DNA from: JAYYZW01 sp965217605
GTDB taxonomy: Bacteria > Pseudomonadota > Gammaproteobacteria > Ga0077536
Reading direction: 5' to 3'
Assembly: GCA_965217605.1 (NCBI GenBank)
Contig: CBDCJB010000004.1
Span: 310,001 to 374,000, forward strand
DNA: 64,000 nucleotides
Positions 47,075 to 56,597 of the stretch are shown piece by piece. Position 1 is the stretch's first letter, and each line of letters begins with the position of its first letter. The notes under the pieces were generated by a model. The model was not told where the DNA came from, made no database searches, and saw nothing but the letters and a program-made list of their open reading frames with translations. The translations under genes were made by a program, and so were the position numbers.

Positions 47075-50000
47075 GTGCCGCTGCTGCGCGATGGTGAGGT
47101 GGTCGGAACCATTGCTGTGGGGCACGCCGATCCCGGCGTGTTCTCCGACGAACTCGTCGGCCTCCTCGAAACCTTCGCCGAGCAGGCGGTCATCGCCATC
47201 GAGAACGTACGCCTGTTCAACGAGACTCAGCAGGCCCTAGAACGGCAGACGGCGACCGCGGAGATCCTGCGCGTCATCAGCCGCTCGCCGACCGAGGTGC
47301 AGCCCGTGTTCGACGCTATCGCCGAACGCGCGATGGAGATGTGCGGCGCTCTCGGCGCGATAACGACGCGCTTCGACGGTGAGATGGTGCATGTCATGGC
47401 TTCAGCCGGCGTTACCGGAGTCGTAGAAGGGGTGATGGACGGGATTCTTGCTGCATTTCCGATGACGGTCGATGGGGCCAGCCTCAACGCGCGCGCGGTC
47501 CGTGAGCGAGCGCCTGTGCAGATCCCCGATGTAATCTCCGATCCTGATTATCCCGATGCGCTCAAACGTGCACTCGAAAGGACCGGTGCGCACAGCGGCG
47601 TCGCCGTGCCCATGCTGCGTGATGATGGGGTCGCCGGCACGATCATGGTCCTCCGCGCCGAAACGGGCCTGTTTCCCGATCAGCTCATCAGCCTGCTACA
47701 GACTTTTGCTGACCAGGCCGTGATCGCTGTCGAGAACGCACGGTTGTTCAACGAGACCAAAGAAGCACTGGAGCAGCAGACCGCGATCAGCGAGATCCTG
47801 CGCGTGATCTCGGAATCGCCCGCCGACGTGCAGCCCGTGTTCGACGCCATCACCGAGCGCGCGATCGCGTTGTGCGATGCCGAGCTGGGTGTCGCGACGC
47901 GCTTCGATGGCGAGCAGATGCATTTGGCGGCCGTCTATGGCTTGTCGCCCGAGACGCTCGATGCGACCCGTGCGGCTTTCCCGATGAAGCCCGACCATAG
48001 CTCCACCAGCGGGCGCGCGGTTCTCGAGCGTACGCCGGTGCAGATCCCGGACACGGTCACCGATCCAAAATTCTTCCTGCCGGGCGGCCCCGCGCAGGAA
48101 ATGCGCAGCGTTCTCGCCGTGCCGTTGATGCGCGAAGGCCGTGTGGTCGGCTCGATTGCCGTGGGCCGGCACAAGGCCGGTTCCTTTTCGGCAAAACTCG
48201 TTGACCTGCTCGAGACCTTCGCCGACCAGGCCGTGATCGCAATCGAAAACGTACGGCTGTTCAATGAAACCAAGGAAGCGCTCGAGCAGCAGACCGCAAT
48301 CAGCGAGATCCTGCGCGTGATCTCCGAATCGCCGACCGACGTGCAGCCGGTGTTCGATGCGATCGCCGAACGCGCGATGGCGCTTTGCAATGCCGGATTG
48401 GGCTTCACGACACGCTTCGACGGCGAGAAGATGCATCTGGCAGCCGTGCGTGGCTTGTCGCCGGAGGCGCTCGACTCGACCGTTGCGCTTTTTCCGCTGA
48501 AACCCGCGCCAAACTCGGCTACCGGACGCTCGATTCTCGAGCGAACGCCCGTGCAGATCCCCGACACGCTGGCCGAACCGAACTACGCCTTCGCTGTCGT
48601 CGGACAGGAAATGCGTGGCGTGCTCGCCGTGCCGCTGATACGCGAAGGCCGCGTTGTCGGCTCGATAGCGGTCGGGCGGGAAGAGCCCGGTTCGTTCTCC
48701 GACAAACTCGTCAGCCTCTTACAAACCTTCGCCGACCAGGCCGTGATCGCGATCGAGAACGTGCGCCTGTTCAACGAGACCGAGGAGGCGCTCGAGCAGC
48801 AAACCGCGATCAGCGAGATCCTGCGCGTGATCTCGGAATCGCCGACCGACGTGCAGCCGGTGTTCGACGCCATCGTCGAGCGCGCGATGGCGCTCTGCAA
48901 CGCCGAGACGGGTGCGGCGATACGCTTCGACGGCGAGCTACTGCATCTGGCGGCCATCCGGGGCTTCTCGCCGGAGGTAATCGAAGCGGGCCGCGCCGCT
49001 TTCCCGGTAAAGCCCGGACGCGACCTGATCAGCGGGCGCGCCATTCTCGAACGCGCGCCGGTGCAGATCCCCGACATCGTCGCAGACCCGGATTTCCCCA
49101 TTCCGGCCGCCGCGCAGGAAGTCCGCAGCCTGCTCGGTGTGCCCCTGATGCGCGAGGGCCGGGTCGTGGGCGCCATCGCGGTTGCGCGCAAGGAAACCGG
49201 TTTGTTCCCCGACAAGCTCGTCAACCTGCTGGAGACCTTCGCCGATCAGGCGGTGATCGCCATCGAGAACGTCAGGCTGTTCAACGAAACCAAGGAGTCC
49301 CTGGAGCAACAGACGGCCGTCAGCGAGATCCTGCGGGTAATCACCGAATCGCCGAGCGACGTGCAGCCCGTGCTCGAGGCCGTCGCCGACCGCGCCGCAG
49401 GATTGTGCGACGCGGCCTCGGCGTCGATCTTCCTGACCGAGGGCGACAATCTACGGCACGTTACGTCGCGCGGCCCACATGCGAACGAGGTGACGACGGT
49501 GGAGCTGGTGCCAATCGACCGCACCTCGACCAACGGACGCGCCGTCCTCGATCGGAGGACGGTGCAGGTCGAGGACATGCAGGCCGAGGCCGACGAGTTT
49601 CCGCTCGGCCACGAGATCGCGCATCGCCTCGACCATCGCACGATCGTCGTCGCGCCTCTGCTGCGCGAGGGCCAGCCCTTCGGCACCATCACCCTGCGCC
49701 GCCAGGAGGTACGGCTTTTCAGTGACCCCGAACTCGCGCTGCTGCGTACCTTCGGCGACCAGGCGGCTATCGCGCTCGAGCACGTGCGCCTGTTCAACGA
49801 AACGAAAGAGGCGCTGGAGCAGCAGACCGCGACCGCCGAGGTGCTGCGCGTGATCAGCAGCTCGGTGGCCGATACCGCGCCGGTGTTCGAGAAGATACTC
49901 GACAGCTGCCAGCATCTGTTCGCCGCAGAGCAGCTCGGCATTTTCCTGGTGGGCGACGACGGGCAGCTGCACATCGGGGCGGTTCGGGGTGAGCAGCTCG

Positions 50001-51040
50001 AGACCTTGAACAATGAGTTTCCGATGCCGCTCGAGAACACGGCGACGGCGATCGCCATCCGGGAACGCCGCCCGGTGCACTACCCGGACGTCGCCGCCAT
50101 GGACGATGTCCCGGAGAGCATACGCCGGGCATTCGACCAGGTCGGCAGCAGCTATTCGATCGCGTTCGCGCCTATGATGCTGGAAGACCGCAGCGTCGGT
50201 TCGATAGCGGTACTTCGCGTTCCGCCGAATCCGTTCACGGACAAGGAAATCAAGCTGCTGACGACCTTCGCCGACCAGGCCGTGATTGCGATCGAGAACA
50301 CGCGCCTTTTCCACGAGATCGCGAACAAGAGCCACCAGCTCGAGGTCGCCAACCAGCACAAGTCGGAATTTCTCGCGAACATGTCGCACGAGCTACGCAC
50401 GCCCCTGAATGCGATCATCGGCTTCTCGGAGGTGCTGATCGAGCGCATGTTCGGCGAGCTGAGCGACAAGCAGGCCGACTACCTCGAGGACATCCACGGT
50501 TCGGGCAAACATCTGCTCGCGCTGATTAACGACATTCTGGATCTGTCCAAGATCGAGGCCGGGCGCATGGAGCTCGAGGTCGAAACCTTCGACGCGGCCG
50601 CCGCGCTCGACAATACGCTGACCCTGATCCGCGAGCGCGCTCAGCAGCATGGCATCGAGCTATCGCTCGACACCGACGGTGGGCTCGGTGAGTTCCGCGC
50701 CGACCAGCGCAAGTTCAAGCAGATCATGCTGAACCTCCTGTCCAACGCGGTGAAGTTCACACAGGACGGCGGGCGCATCGGCGTGCGGGCGGCGCTCGAG
50801 GGCGACGTGCTAGAAGTCGCGGTCAGCGATACCGGCATCGGTATCGCCGAGCAGGATCAAGCCGCCGTATTCCAGGAGTTCCGCCAGGTCGGCGGCGACT
50901 ACACCAACAAGCAGGAAGGCACGGGCCTTGGCCTAGCGCTGATCAGGCGCTTCGTCGAGCTGCACGGCGGCAGCCTGCGGCTCAACAGCGAGCCGGGCCG
51001 TGGCTCGACCTTCACCTTCACCCTGCCGAGGCAGCCATGA
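47075..51040 (+). CDS. Multi-GAF sensor histidine kinase
   Basis: From the GTG at 47075 it encodes 1321 residues; the intact frame would start at 46643 (1465 residues). It has the end of GAF 1 and six complete GAF domains of about 170 residues each, joined by near-identical linkers (NETKEALEQQTAISEILRVI). The modules begin near 46740, 47258, 47790, 48304, 48816, 49323 and 49836. GAFs 2-5 are close copies; 6 and 7 are more diverged. HisKA follows (FLANMSHELRTPLNAIIGFS), then the ATPase domain (LLSNAVKFTQDGG, VSDTGIGIAEQD, GTGLGLALIRRFVELHGG). No membrane helix. The stop overlaps the next gene as ATGA. The ligands of the GAF domains are unknown. Confidence 0.88.
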   Translation: MPLLRDGEVVGTIAVGHADPGVFSDELVGLLETFAEQAVIAIENVRLFNETQQALERQTATAEILRVISRSPTEVQPVFDAIAERAMEMCGALGAITTRFDGEMVHVMASAGVTGVVEGVMDGILAAFPMTVDGASLNARAVRERAPVQIPDVISDPDYPDALKRALERTGAHSGVAVPMLRDDGVAGTIMVLRAETGLFPDQLISLLQTFADQAVIAVENARLFNETKEALEQQTAISEILRVISESPADVQPVFDAITERAIALCDAELGVATRFDGEQMHLAAVYGLSPETLDATRAAFPMKPDHSSTSGRAVLERTPVQIPDTVTDPKFFLPGGPAQEMRSVLAVPLMREGRVVGSIAVGRHKAGSFSAKLVDLLETFADQAVIAIENVRLFNETKEALEQQTAISEILRVISESPTDVQPVFDAIAERAMALCNAGLGFTTRFDGEKMHLAAVRGLSPEALDSTVALFPLKPAPNSATGRSILERTPVQIPDTLAEPNYAFAVVGQEMRGVLAVPLIREGRVVGSIAVGREEPGSFSDKLVSLLQTFADQAVIAIENVRLFNETEEALEQQTAISEILRVISESPTDVQPVFDAIVERAMALCNAETGAAIRFDGELLHLAAIRGFSPEVIEAGRAAFPVKPGRDLISGRAILERAPVQIPDIVADPDFPIPAAAQEVRSLLGVPLMREGRVVGAIAVARKETGLFPDKLVNLLETFADQAVIAIENVRLFNETKESLEQQTAVSEILRVITESPSDVQPVLEAVADRAAGLCDAASASIFLTEGDNLRHVTSRGPHANEVTTVELVPIDRTSTNGRAVLDRRTVQVEDMQAEADEFPLGHEIAHRLDHRTIVVAPLLREGQPFGTITLRRQEVRLFSDPELALLRTFGDQAAIALEHVRLFNETKEALEQQTATAEVLRVISSSVADTAPVFEKILDSCQHLFAAEQLGIFLVGDDGQLHIGAVRGEQLETLNNEFPMPLENTATAIAIRERRPVHYPDVAAMDDVPESIRRAFDQVGSSYSIAFAPMMLEDRSVGSIAVLRVPPNPFTDKEIKLLTTFADQAVIAIENTRLFHEIANKSHQLEVANQHKSEFLANMSHELRTPLNAIIGFSEVLIERMFGELSDKQADYLEDIHGSGKHLLALINDILDLSKIEAGRMELEVETFDAAAALDNTLTLIRERAQQHGIELSLDTDGGLGEFRADQRKFKQIMLNLLSNAVKFTQDGGRIGVRAALEGDVLEVAVSDTGIGIAEQDQAAVFQEFRQVGGDYTNKQEGTGLGLALIRRFVELHGGSLRLNSEPGRGSTFTFTLPRQP

Positions 51041-51411
51041 GCCGGATCCTGATCGTCGAGGACAACGCCATGAACATGAAGCTCGCACGGGACATCCTCA
51101 AGTCCAAGGGTTACACCACCCTGGAAGCGATTAGCGGGGAAGACGGTGTGCGCCTGGCGACCGAAGCGCTGCCGGATCTGGTGCTGATGGACATCCAGCT
51201 ACCGGGCATCGACGGCATCGAGGCCTTCAGGCAGTTACGCGCGGATTCACGCACTGCGGCGATACCGGTGGTGGCCTTCACGGCCTCGGTGACCGCAAGC
51301 GATCGAAGCCGCGTCGCCGAAGCCGGTTTCGACGCCTTCGTCAGCAAACCCATCGAGCTCAAAACCTTCGTCGCCGCGATCGAGGGCCTGCTCGAAAGTG
51401 ACGCACCGTGA
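51037..51411 (+). CDS. Single-domain response regulator (CheY/DivK-like)
   Basis: 124 residues, receiver only. RILIVEDNAMNMKLARDIL has the acidic pocket, LPDLVLMDIQLPGIDGIEAF the phospho-Asp, VVAFTASVTASDR the Thr switch and FDAFVSKPIELKTF the conserved Lys. The style (NxMNxKL, MDIQLPGIDG) is that of DivK-like relay proteins. It overlaps the kinase by 4 bp (ATGA) and the cyclase by 4 bp (GTGA), so it likely carries phosphate between the two. Confidence 0.94.
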   Translation: MSRILIVEDNAMNMKLARDILKSKGYTTLEAISGEDGVRLATEALPDLVLMDIQLPGIDGIEAFRQLRADSRTAAIPVVAFTASVTASDRSRVAEAGFDAFVSKPIELKTFVAAIEGLLESDAP

Positions 51412-52532
51412 GGGCGCCGCCGGCGGCGAAGATCCTCGTGGTCGACGATACGCCGGCGAATCTCAAGCTGCTGGTCGACATGCTGACCGCGAGCGGTTAC
51501 GCCGCCAGCGCCGCCGGCAATGGCGAGGATGCATTGGCGCAGATCGCGAGCGAGACGCCGGATCTCGTGTTGCTCGATATCATGATGCCCGGTATGTCCG
51601 GTTACGACGTGTGCCGGCGCCTGCGCGCGGACCCGGACACCGCCCTGCTGCCGGTGGTCCTGTGCACGTCGCTCGATCCACAACAGGAACGCATCAAAGG
51701 CATCGAGGCGGGCGCCGACGATTTCCTGCCCAAGCCGATCAACCGGCCCGAGCTCCTCGCGCGGGTGAAGTCCTTGTTGCGCATCAAGACGCTGCAGGAC
51801 GAAGTGAAGTCCCAGGCAACCCAGCTCGCGGAGTGGAACCAGCGGCTCGAGGAGCGGGTCGAAGCGCAGGTCGGCCAGTTGGAACGGCTATCGCGTCTTA
51901 AAGGATTTTTTTCTCCACAGCTCGCCGAGGCCATTGTCGCCGACGGCGAAGCGATGCTCGAGACCCACCGCCGCGAGATCAGCGTAGCGTTTCTGGATCT
52001 GCGCGGTTTCACCGCCTTCACCGAAAACGCCGAGCCCGAGGAAGTGATAGCGTTGCTACACGCCTACCACGGGCAGATGGGCGCGACGGTGCTCGCGCAC
52101 GGCGGCACGCTCGAACGCTTCGCCGGCGACTCGATGATGGTGTTCTTCAACGACCCGCAGCCGGTGGAGCAGCCGGCGCTGGAGGCAGTGCAAATGGCGC
52201 TCGCGATGCAGGAGGCGTTCGCGCCGCTCGCGGATTTGTGGCGAAAGCGCGGTTTCGAATTGGGCCTCGGCTGCGGCATCGCGCAAGGCTACGCGACACT
52301 GGGCCTGATCGGCTTCGAGGGGCGTCGCGACTACGCCGCGATCGGCAATGTCACGAATCTCGCCGCGCGCCTGTGTGGCGAAGCAGCGAGCGGCGTCGTG
52401 CTCGTGGATCGCAAGATCATGACCAGCGTTGAAGGGGCCGTCGCGGCCGATCCGCTCGACCCGCTGGACCTGAAAGGGTTCAGTCACCCGGTGCCGGCGT
52501 TTGCGATCACGGGTTTGCTAGAAACGACTTGA
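51408..52532 (+). CDS. Response regulator with class III adenylate/guanylate cyclase domain
   Basis: 374 residues. Receiver (KILVVDDTPANLKLLVDML; phospho-Asp in LVLLDIMMPGMSGYDV), a helical linker with a coiled coil (LAEWNQRLEERVEAQVGQLE), and a class III cyclase domain (about 175-370). Metal-binding Asp residues are in VAFLDLRGFTAFTE and RFAGDSMMVFFND; the transition-state pair is in NVTNLAARLCGEA. At the position where many adenylate cyclases have a purine-selecting Lys this one has Arg (GGTLERFAGD), so the product, cAMP or cGMP, is not certain. GTG start overlapping the preceding stop. Confidence 0.92.
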   Translation: MRAPPAAKILVVDDTPANLKLLVDMLTASGYAASAAGNGEDALAQIASETPDLVLLDIMMPGMSGYDVCRRLRADPDTALLPVVLCTSLDPQQERIKGIEAGADDFLPKPINRPELLARVKSLLRIKTLQDEVKSQATQLAEWNQRLEERVEAQVGQLERLSRLKGFFSPQLAEAIVADGEAMLETHRREISVAFLDLRGFTAFTENAEPEEVIALLHAYHGQMGATVLAHGGTLERFAGDSMMVFFNDPQPVEQPALEAVQMALAMQEAFAPLADLWRKRGFELGLGCGIAQGYATLGLIGFEGRRDYAAIGNVTNLAARLCGEAASGVVLVDRKIMTSVEGAVAADPLDPLDLKGFSHPVPAFAITGLLETT

Positions 52533-52572
52533 GTTTGAACCCCGGGATCCAATAGAGCTTTATCCTTGACTC

Positions 52573-53484
52573 ATGCTTGAGCGTCGCACCCTACTCAAGG
52601 CCGTTGCCACTACCGGGTTGATGCCCTACGCCGCGTTCGCGACGGTGGCCGTGCCCGACATCGCGTTACACACCATCCCGTCTTCCGGTGAAAAGATCCC
52701 CGCGGTGGGTATGGGCTCCTGGCTGACCTTCGACGTCGGTGACTCGCAACACGAACGTAACGTGCGGGTAAAAGTACTGAAGGCCTTTTTCGAGCACGGC
52801 GGCGGACTCATCGACTCGTCGCCGATGTACGGCACTTCACAGGCAACCATTGGCCACTGCCTCGATGAACTCGAGCACGTTCCCAGCCTCTTCGCCGCGA
52901 CCAAAGTCTGGACACCCGGCCGTTGGCTGGGTGTAAGACAAATGGAACAGGCCGAACGGCTGTGGCGCGTATCGAGTTTCGATCTGCTGCAGGTCCACAA
53001 CATGCTCGCCTGGGGTTCGCACCTCGCCACGCTCAAGGCGTGGAAAAAGGAACGTCGGGTGCGCTACATCGGTGTGACGACCTCGCATGGTCGCAGGCAT
53101 GATGAGCTCATTCGGATCATGCGCAGCGAGCCGATCGACTTCGTGCAGCTCACCTACAACATCGTCGACCGTGAAGTGGAGCACGAGGTGTTGCCTCTCG
53201 CCCAGGAACTCGGTATCGCCGTGATCGCCAATCGCCCTTTCCAGCGCAGCCGGCTGTTCGATCCCGTGCGGGACAAGCCCCTGCCCTCGTGGGCTCGCGA
53301 CATCGATTGCGACAATTGGGCGCAGCTGTTCTTGAAATTCATCATCTCGCATCCCGCCATCACCTGCGCCATACCCGCGACGTCGCGCCTCGATCACATG
53401 ATGGAAAACATGGGGGCTCTGCGGGGTCGGATGCCGAACGCCGCACAACGCGTGGCAATGGCGGTTTACTACGCCTCGCTGTGA
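52573..53484 (+). CDS. Aldo/keto reductase-family protein with Tat-like leader
   Basis: 303 residues. The leader LERRTLLKAVATTGLMPYAA carries a twin arginine and hydrophobic stretch, suggesting periplasmic export. The TIM barrel follows: VGMGSWLTFDVG, GGLIDSSPMYGTSQATIGHC (catalytic Asp and Tyr), FAATKVWTPGRW (Lys), LLQVHNMLAW (His) and FIISHPAITCAIPATSRLDH (cofactor-binding end). The substrate is unknown. Its stop overlaps the start of dinB as GTGA. Confidence 0.88.
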   Translation: MLERRTLLKAVATTGLMPYAAFATVAVPDIALHTIPSSGEKIPAVGMGSWLTFDVGDSQHERNVRVKVLKAFFEHGGGLIDSSPMYGTSQATIGHCLDELEHVPSLFAATKVWTPGRWLGVRQMEQAERLWRVSSFDLLQVHNMLAWGSHLATLKAWKKERRVRYIGVTTSHGRRHDELIRIMRSEPIDFVQLTYNIVDREVEHEVLPLAQELGIAVIANRPFQRSRLFDPVRDKPLPSWARDIDCDNWAQLFLKFIISHPAITCAIPATSRLDHMMENMGALRGRMPNAAQRVAMAVYYASL

Positions 53485-54551
53485 GCGCGCCTTTGCGCAA
53501 GATCGTCCACGTCGACATGGACGCGTTCTATGCGTCGGTCGAGCAACGCGACCGGCCGGAGTTGCGCGGTAAGCCGGTGATCGTCGCGTGGCTCGGCAGA
53601 CGCTCCGTAGTCTGCGCGGCCTCCTATGAAGCGCGCCCGTTCGGGGTGCATTCGGCGATGCCGGCGACGCGGGCGGAACGCTTGTGCCCCGACGCCGTAT
53701 TCGTGCCCCCGGATTTCACGCGTTATCGTGCCGTCTCGGCCGATGTACGCGCGATCTTCCGCCGCTACACGGAACTCGTCGAACCTTTATCGCTGGATGA
53801 AGCCTACCTAGATGTCACTGAAAACAAGGCCGGCCTGCCTACGGCAACCGCGGTTGCGCGTCAGATCCGTTTGGATATCAAAACGGAAACGGACCTCAAT
53901 GCCTCGGCCGGTGTAGCGCCGAACAAGTTTCTCGCGAAGATCGCCTCCGATTGGCGAAAACCGAACGGCTTGTTCGTGATTCAGCCGCATGAAGTGGAAA
54001 CGTTTTTGACTCCCCTACCGGTACGCAAACTGCCCGGCGTCGGCAAGGCGACAGCGAAATCGCTCGACGAACTCGGCATTGAAACCGTGGGAGATTTGCG
54101 CGAGCGACCGCTAGAGGAGTTACGCATCCGCTTCGGTAAATTCGGGCGTAGACTTCATGAGCTCGCCCGCGGTATCGATAACAATCCGGTGCGCTCGCAT
54201 CGCCTGCGCAAATCGCTATCAGCGGAGACGACGTTTGACATCGACCGCACCTTGGACGAACTCGCGGCCGTGATCGAAGGACTCGCCGAGCGCGTGTGGC
54301 GCCAGATCGATACGTCCGAGCGGCGCGCGCATACCGTGGTGTTGAAACTCAAGACTGCGGAATTCCGCATCATTACGCGCAGTCACACGCCGGAATCACC
54401 GCCGAATTCGGTCGCGGCCTTGACGACCATGGCGCTCGCGCTCATGGCTAAGGTCGATTTACCGAAAGACACCCGCTATCGGCTGGCGGGCGTAGGGCTT
54501 TCCAATTTCCGTGAAGCGGAGCCCAGCGCGCCGCAAACGGAGCTGTTCTAA
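53481..54551 (+). CDS. dinB: DNA polymerase IV
   Basis: A Y-family translesion polymerase, 356 residues (E. coli DinB 351). IVHVDMDAFYASVEQRDRPE has the first catalytic Asp and the steric-gate Phe; PLSLDEAYLDVTENK has the Asp-Glu pair. SAGVAPNKFLAKIASDWRKP and LPGVGKATAKSLDELGIETV (HhH motif) follow. The little-finger region ends in QTELF, a beta-clamp-binding motif. GTG 53481 is used; the frame is open upstream inside the aldo/keto reductase gene. No LexA box was recognised, and the gene appears to depend on the upstream promoter. Confidence 0.96.
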   Translation: MSAPLRKIVHVDMDAFYASVEQRDRPELRGKPVIVAWLGRRSVVCAASYEARPFGVHSAMPATRAERLCPDAVFVPPDFTRYRAVSADVRAIFRRYTELVEPLSLDEAYLDVTENKAGLPTATAVARQIRLDIKTETDLNASAGVAPNKFLAKIASDWRKPNGLFVIQPHEVETFLTPLPVRKLPGVGKATAKSLDELGIETVGDLRERPLEELRIRFGKFGRRLHELARGIDNNPVRSHRLRKSLSAETTFDIDRTLDELAAVIEGLAERVWRQIDTSERRAHTVVLKLKTAEFRIITRSHTPESPPNSVAALTTMALALMAKVDLPKDTRYRLAGVGLSNFREAEPSAPQTELF

Positions 54552-54591
54552 ATCCGTTTATCGACTCGATTCTTCCACGGTAGGAGCCCGC

Positions 54592-55362
54592 TTAACACAA
54601 TAACGCGCTTCGCGGTGCAGCGTCCAAGGCGGTGAACTCGCGCAAGGCGAAGTGATCGGGACGCGTGGGTTTTTGGATCGCGTTATCGAGGCGGTTGTAA
54701 CTGAGGTAGATGAGGTTCCGCGGCCACGGCGATAGATTGGGTCCCGACGCATGGGCCGTACAACAATCGAAGATGACGACCGATCCCGGCGGTCCCTTCG
54801 GCGCGACGACGCCGTTTTGCGCCGCGAGTTCGGTCACCGTCGCCGCCGGCAAGCTCGGTATGGGCGTCGTACCCGGCACGTCCAGGACCTCGAAATCGAT
54901 CAGGCCGCGCGTGTGTGATCCGGGGATGTACATGATCGGTCCGTTGAACTCCGTGACTTCGTCGAGGTAGATACCGAGACTGACGGCCTTGGGTTCCGGC
55001 ATGCCGTCGTGGTGCAGCCATGGCCCGAAATCCTGATGCCAAGGCAGGGAGAGCGTACCCATGGGTTCTTTCAGAATGATCTTGTACTGGTGGCAATAAA
55101 GGGGGTTGCCCAGCAATTGTTCGGCGATCCCAAGTAGACGTTCGTCCCGGAGCAGGCGATGGTAGAGTTCGCTCACGCGATGCATCGCGGTCGTGCCGAG
55201 GAATTCGCCGTTGGCGGCCTTCAGATGGGCCTCGAGATCGAGCGCGAGAATGCGGTCCAGCTCGGTCTTGAGCGCATCGGTTTCGTTCGAGTCGAACAGC
55301 CCGGGAAAGAACACGAGACCATCTGCACGGTATCGGTCAAGCTGTTCGGAACCCAGTTCCAC
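54592..55362 (-). CDS. Phytanoyl-CoA dioxygenase (PhyH)-family oxygenase
   Basis: A 256-residue Fe(II)/2-oxoglutarate-dependent oxygenase. Iron ligands are in LPWHQDFGPW (H-x-D) and CTAHASGPNLSPWPRNLIYL (distal His plus the Arg for oxoglutarate). YRADGLVFFPGLFDSNE is the typical start and IYLDEVTEFNGPIMYIPGSH the central motif. The substrate is unknown. It is the last gene of the minus-strand operon with an acyl-CoA dehydrogenase (11-bp gap) and a thiolase-like gene, so it may act on an acyl chain. Confidence 0.88.
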   Translation of the reverse strand: MELGSEQLDRYRADGLVFFPGLFDSNETDALKTELDRILALDLEAHLKAANGEFLGTTAMHRVSELYHRLLRDERLLGIAEQLLGNPLYCHQYKIILKEPMGTLSLPWHQDFGPWLHHDGMPEPKAVSLGIYLDEVTEFNGPIMYIPGSHTRGLIDFEVLDVPGTTPIPSLPAATVTELAAQNGVVAPKGPPGSVVIFDCCTAHASGPNLSPWPRNLIYLSYNRLDNAIQKPTRPDHFALREFTALDAAPRSALLC

Positions 55363-55373
55363 GATCGTCGCGG

Positions 55374-56567
55374 TCAGGCCGCCGCCGCTTTCAACAACTC
55401 GCCCGCGATGATCAGCTGCCGCACCTGATTCGTACCCGCGCCGATCTCCAGGACCTTACCGCTGCGATAGAGGCGATTGGCCTCCGTTTCATTCATGAAG
55501 CCCATGCCGCCGTGGATCTGTACCGAGTTGTCGAGCACCCGCATGGTCGCGCGACCCGCGTGCAGCAACGCGGCTGCCGAACGCTTGTGTACTTCGCCGT
55601 GGCCGCCTTCGCCAGGTTCGAGGTCGACGATTTCGCGCCCGAGTTGATAGGTCAGCGCACGGATCGTCTCCACATCGGTATACATGTCGGCGATCATGGC
55701 TTGAATCATCTGAAAGTCGCCCAGCGGCCGCCCGAATTGCTTGCGCACGGTCGAATACTCGAGCGCCAGATCGAGCGAGCGCTGCGCGAGCCCGAGCGAA
55801 TAGAACGCGACGATGACGCGTTCGACATCGAGCCCGCTCATCATGACGATGTGCCCGGCATTCTCCTCGCCGACCATATTACCGGCCGGCACCCGGCAGT
55901 GATCGAACACGAGCTCGCCGGTGGGGCTGCCGCGCCAACCCATCTTGTCGAGCTTTTGTGCAACCTTGAAGCCATCGTAGGTGTTCTCGACGATGAACGC
56001 GGAAATACCGTGCTGCTTGCGTTCCGGATCCGTCTTCGCGTAGACCAGCAACACGTCCGCGACGGGGCCGTTGGTGATGAAGAGCTTGCGGCCGTTGAGC
56101 ACGTAATCGTCGCCGTCACGCCGTGCGGTCGTCGCCATGCTGCCGAGCGCATCGGAACCTGCGCCGGGCTCGGTCATACCCAGCGCGCCGATGGCGCTGC
56201 CGTCGCAGAAGCGCGGCAGATAGGTTTGTTTTTGATCGCTGTTGGCGTTGCGTACCAGGTTATCGGCGCAGAGGTTGTCGCTCGCGAGCACCGAGGCCGC
56301 GAAACAGTGATTCCAATACGCCATAGCCTCGGAAATAAAGCATTGCGCCAGGACGTCCATCCCCGCGCCGCCGTATTCCACGGGCACGGTTGTGCCGAGC
56401 AAGCCATGCTGGCCGAGCGCACGGAACTCCGCTTCGGGGAACCAGTCCTCCTGATCCATCTTTTCGCAAAGCGAGAATAGTTCCTCGCGCGCATAGCGAT
56501 ACGCCGTGTCGTAAACGGCTTGATATTCGGGCTCGAAACCGAATTGCTGCAGATCGGGAATACTCAT
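55374..56567 (-). CDS. Acyl-CoA dehydrogenase, isovaleryl-CoA dehydrogenase-like
   Basis: A 397-residue flavoprotein. IGALGMTEPGAGSDALGSM and FITNGPVADVLLVYAKT are the FAD/substrate signatures. SGLDVERVIVAFYSLGLAQ resembles isovaleryl-CoA dehydrogenase, where the catalytic Glu lies in LDLER. VQIHGGMGFMNETEANRLYR and EIGAGTNQVRQLIIAGEL complete the C-terminal motifs. The second family Glu site carries Gly-Ala (IGAGTNQ), as in isovaleryl enzymes. The exact acyl chain is not certain. It sits between thiolase-like and PhyH genes. Confidence 0.92.
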   Translation of the reverse strand: MSIPDLQQFGFEPEYQAVYDTAYRYAREELFSLCEKMDQEDWFPEAEFRALGQHGLLGTTVPVEYGGAGMDVLAQCFISEAMAYWNHCFAASVLASDNLCADNLVRNANSDQKQTYLPRFCDGSAIGALGMTEPGAGSDALGSMATTARRDGDDYVLNGRKLFITNGPVADVLLVYAKTDPERKQHGISAFIVENTYDGFKVAQKLDKMGWRGSPTGELVFDHCRVPAGNMVGEENAGHIVMMSGLDVERVIVAFYSLGLAQRSLDLALEYSTVRKQFGRPLGDFQMIQAMIADMYTDVETIRALTYQLGREIVDLEPGEGGHGEVHKRSAAALLHAGRATMRVLDNSVQIHGGMGFMNETEANRLYRSGKVLEIGAGTNQVRQLIIAGELLKAAAA

Positions 56568-56597
56568 TGGGATCAGTTCTCGTAGTAGAAATGTGAT

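Noticed and set aside
48385..49725. 446-codon frame inside the multi-GAF kinase
   Set aside because: Very Arg-rich out-of-frame reading of the GAF repeats.
46700..50300. CRISPR-like or simple tandem DNA array
   Set aside because: The periodicity of about 510 bp is explained by coding GAF modules; there are no short direct repeats with unique spacers.
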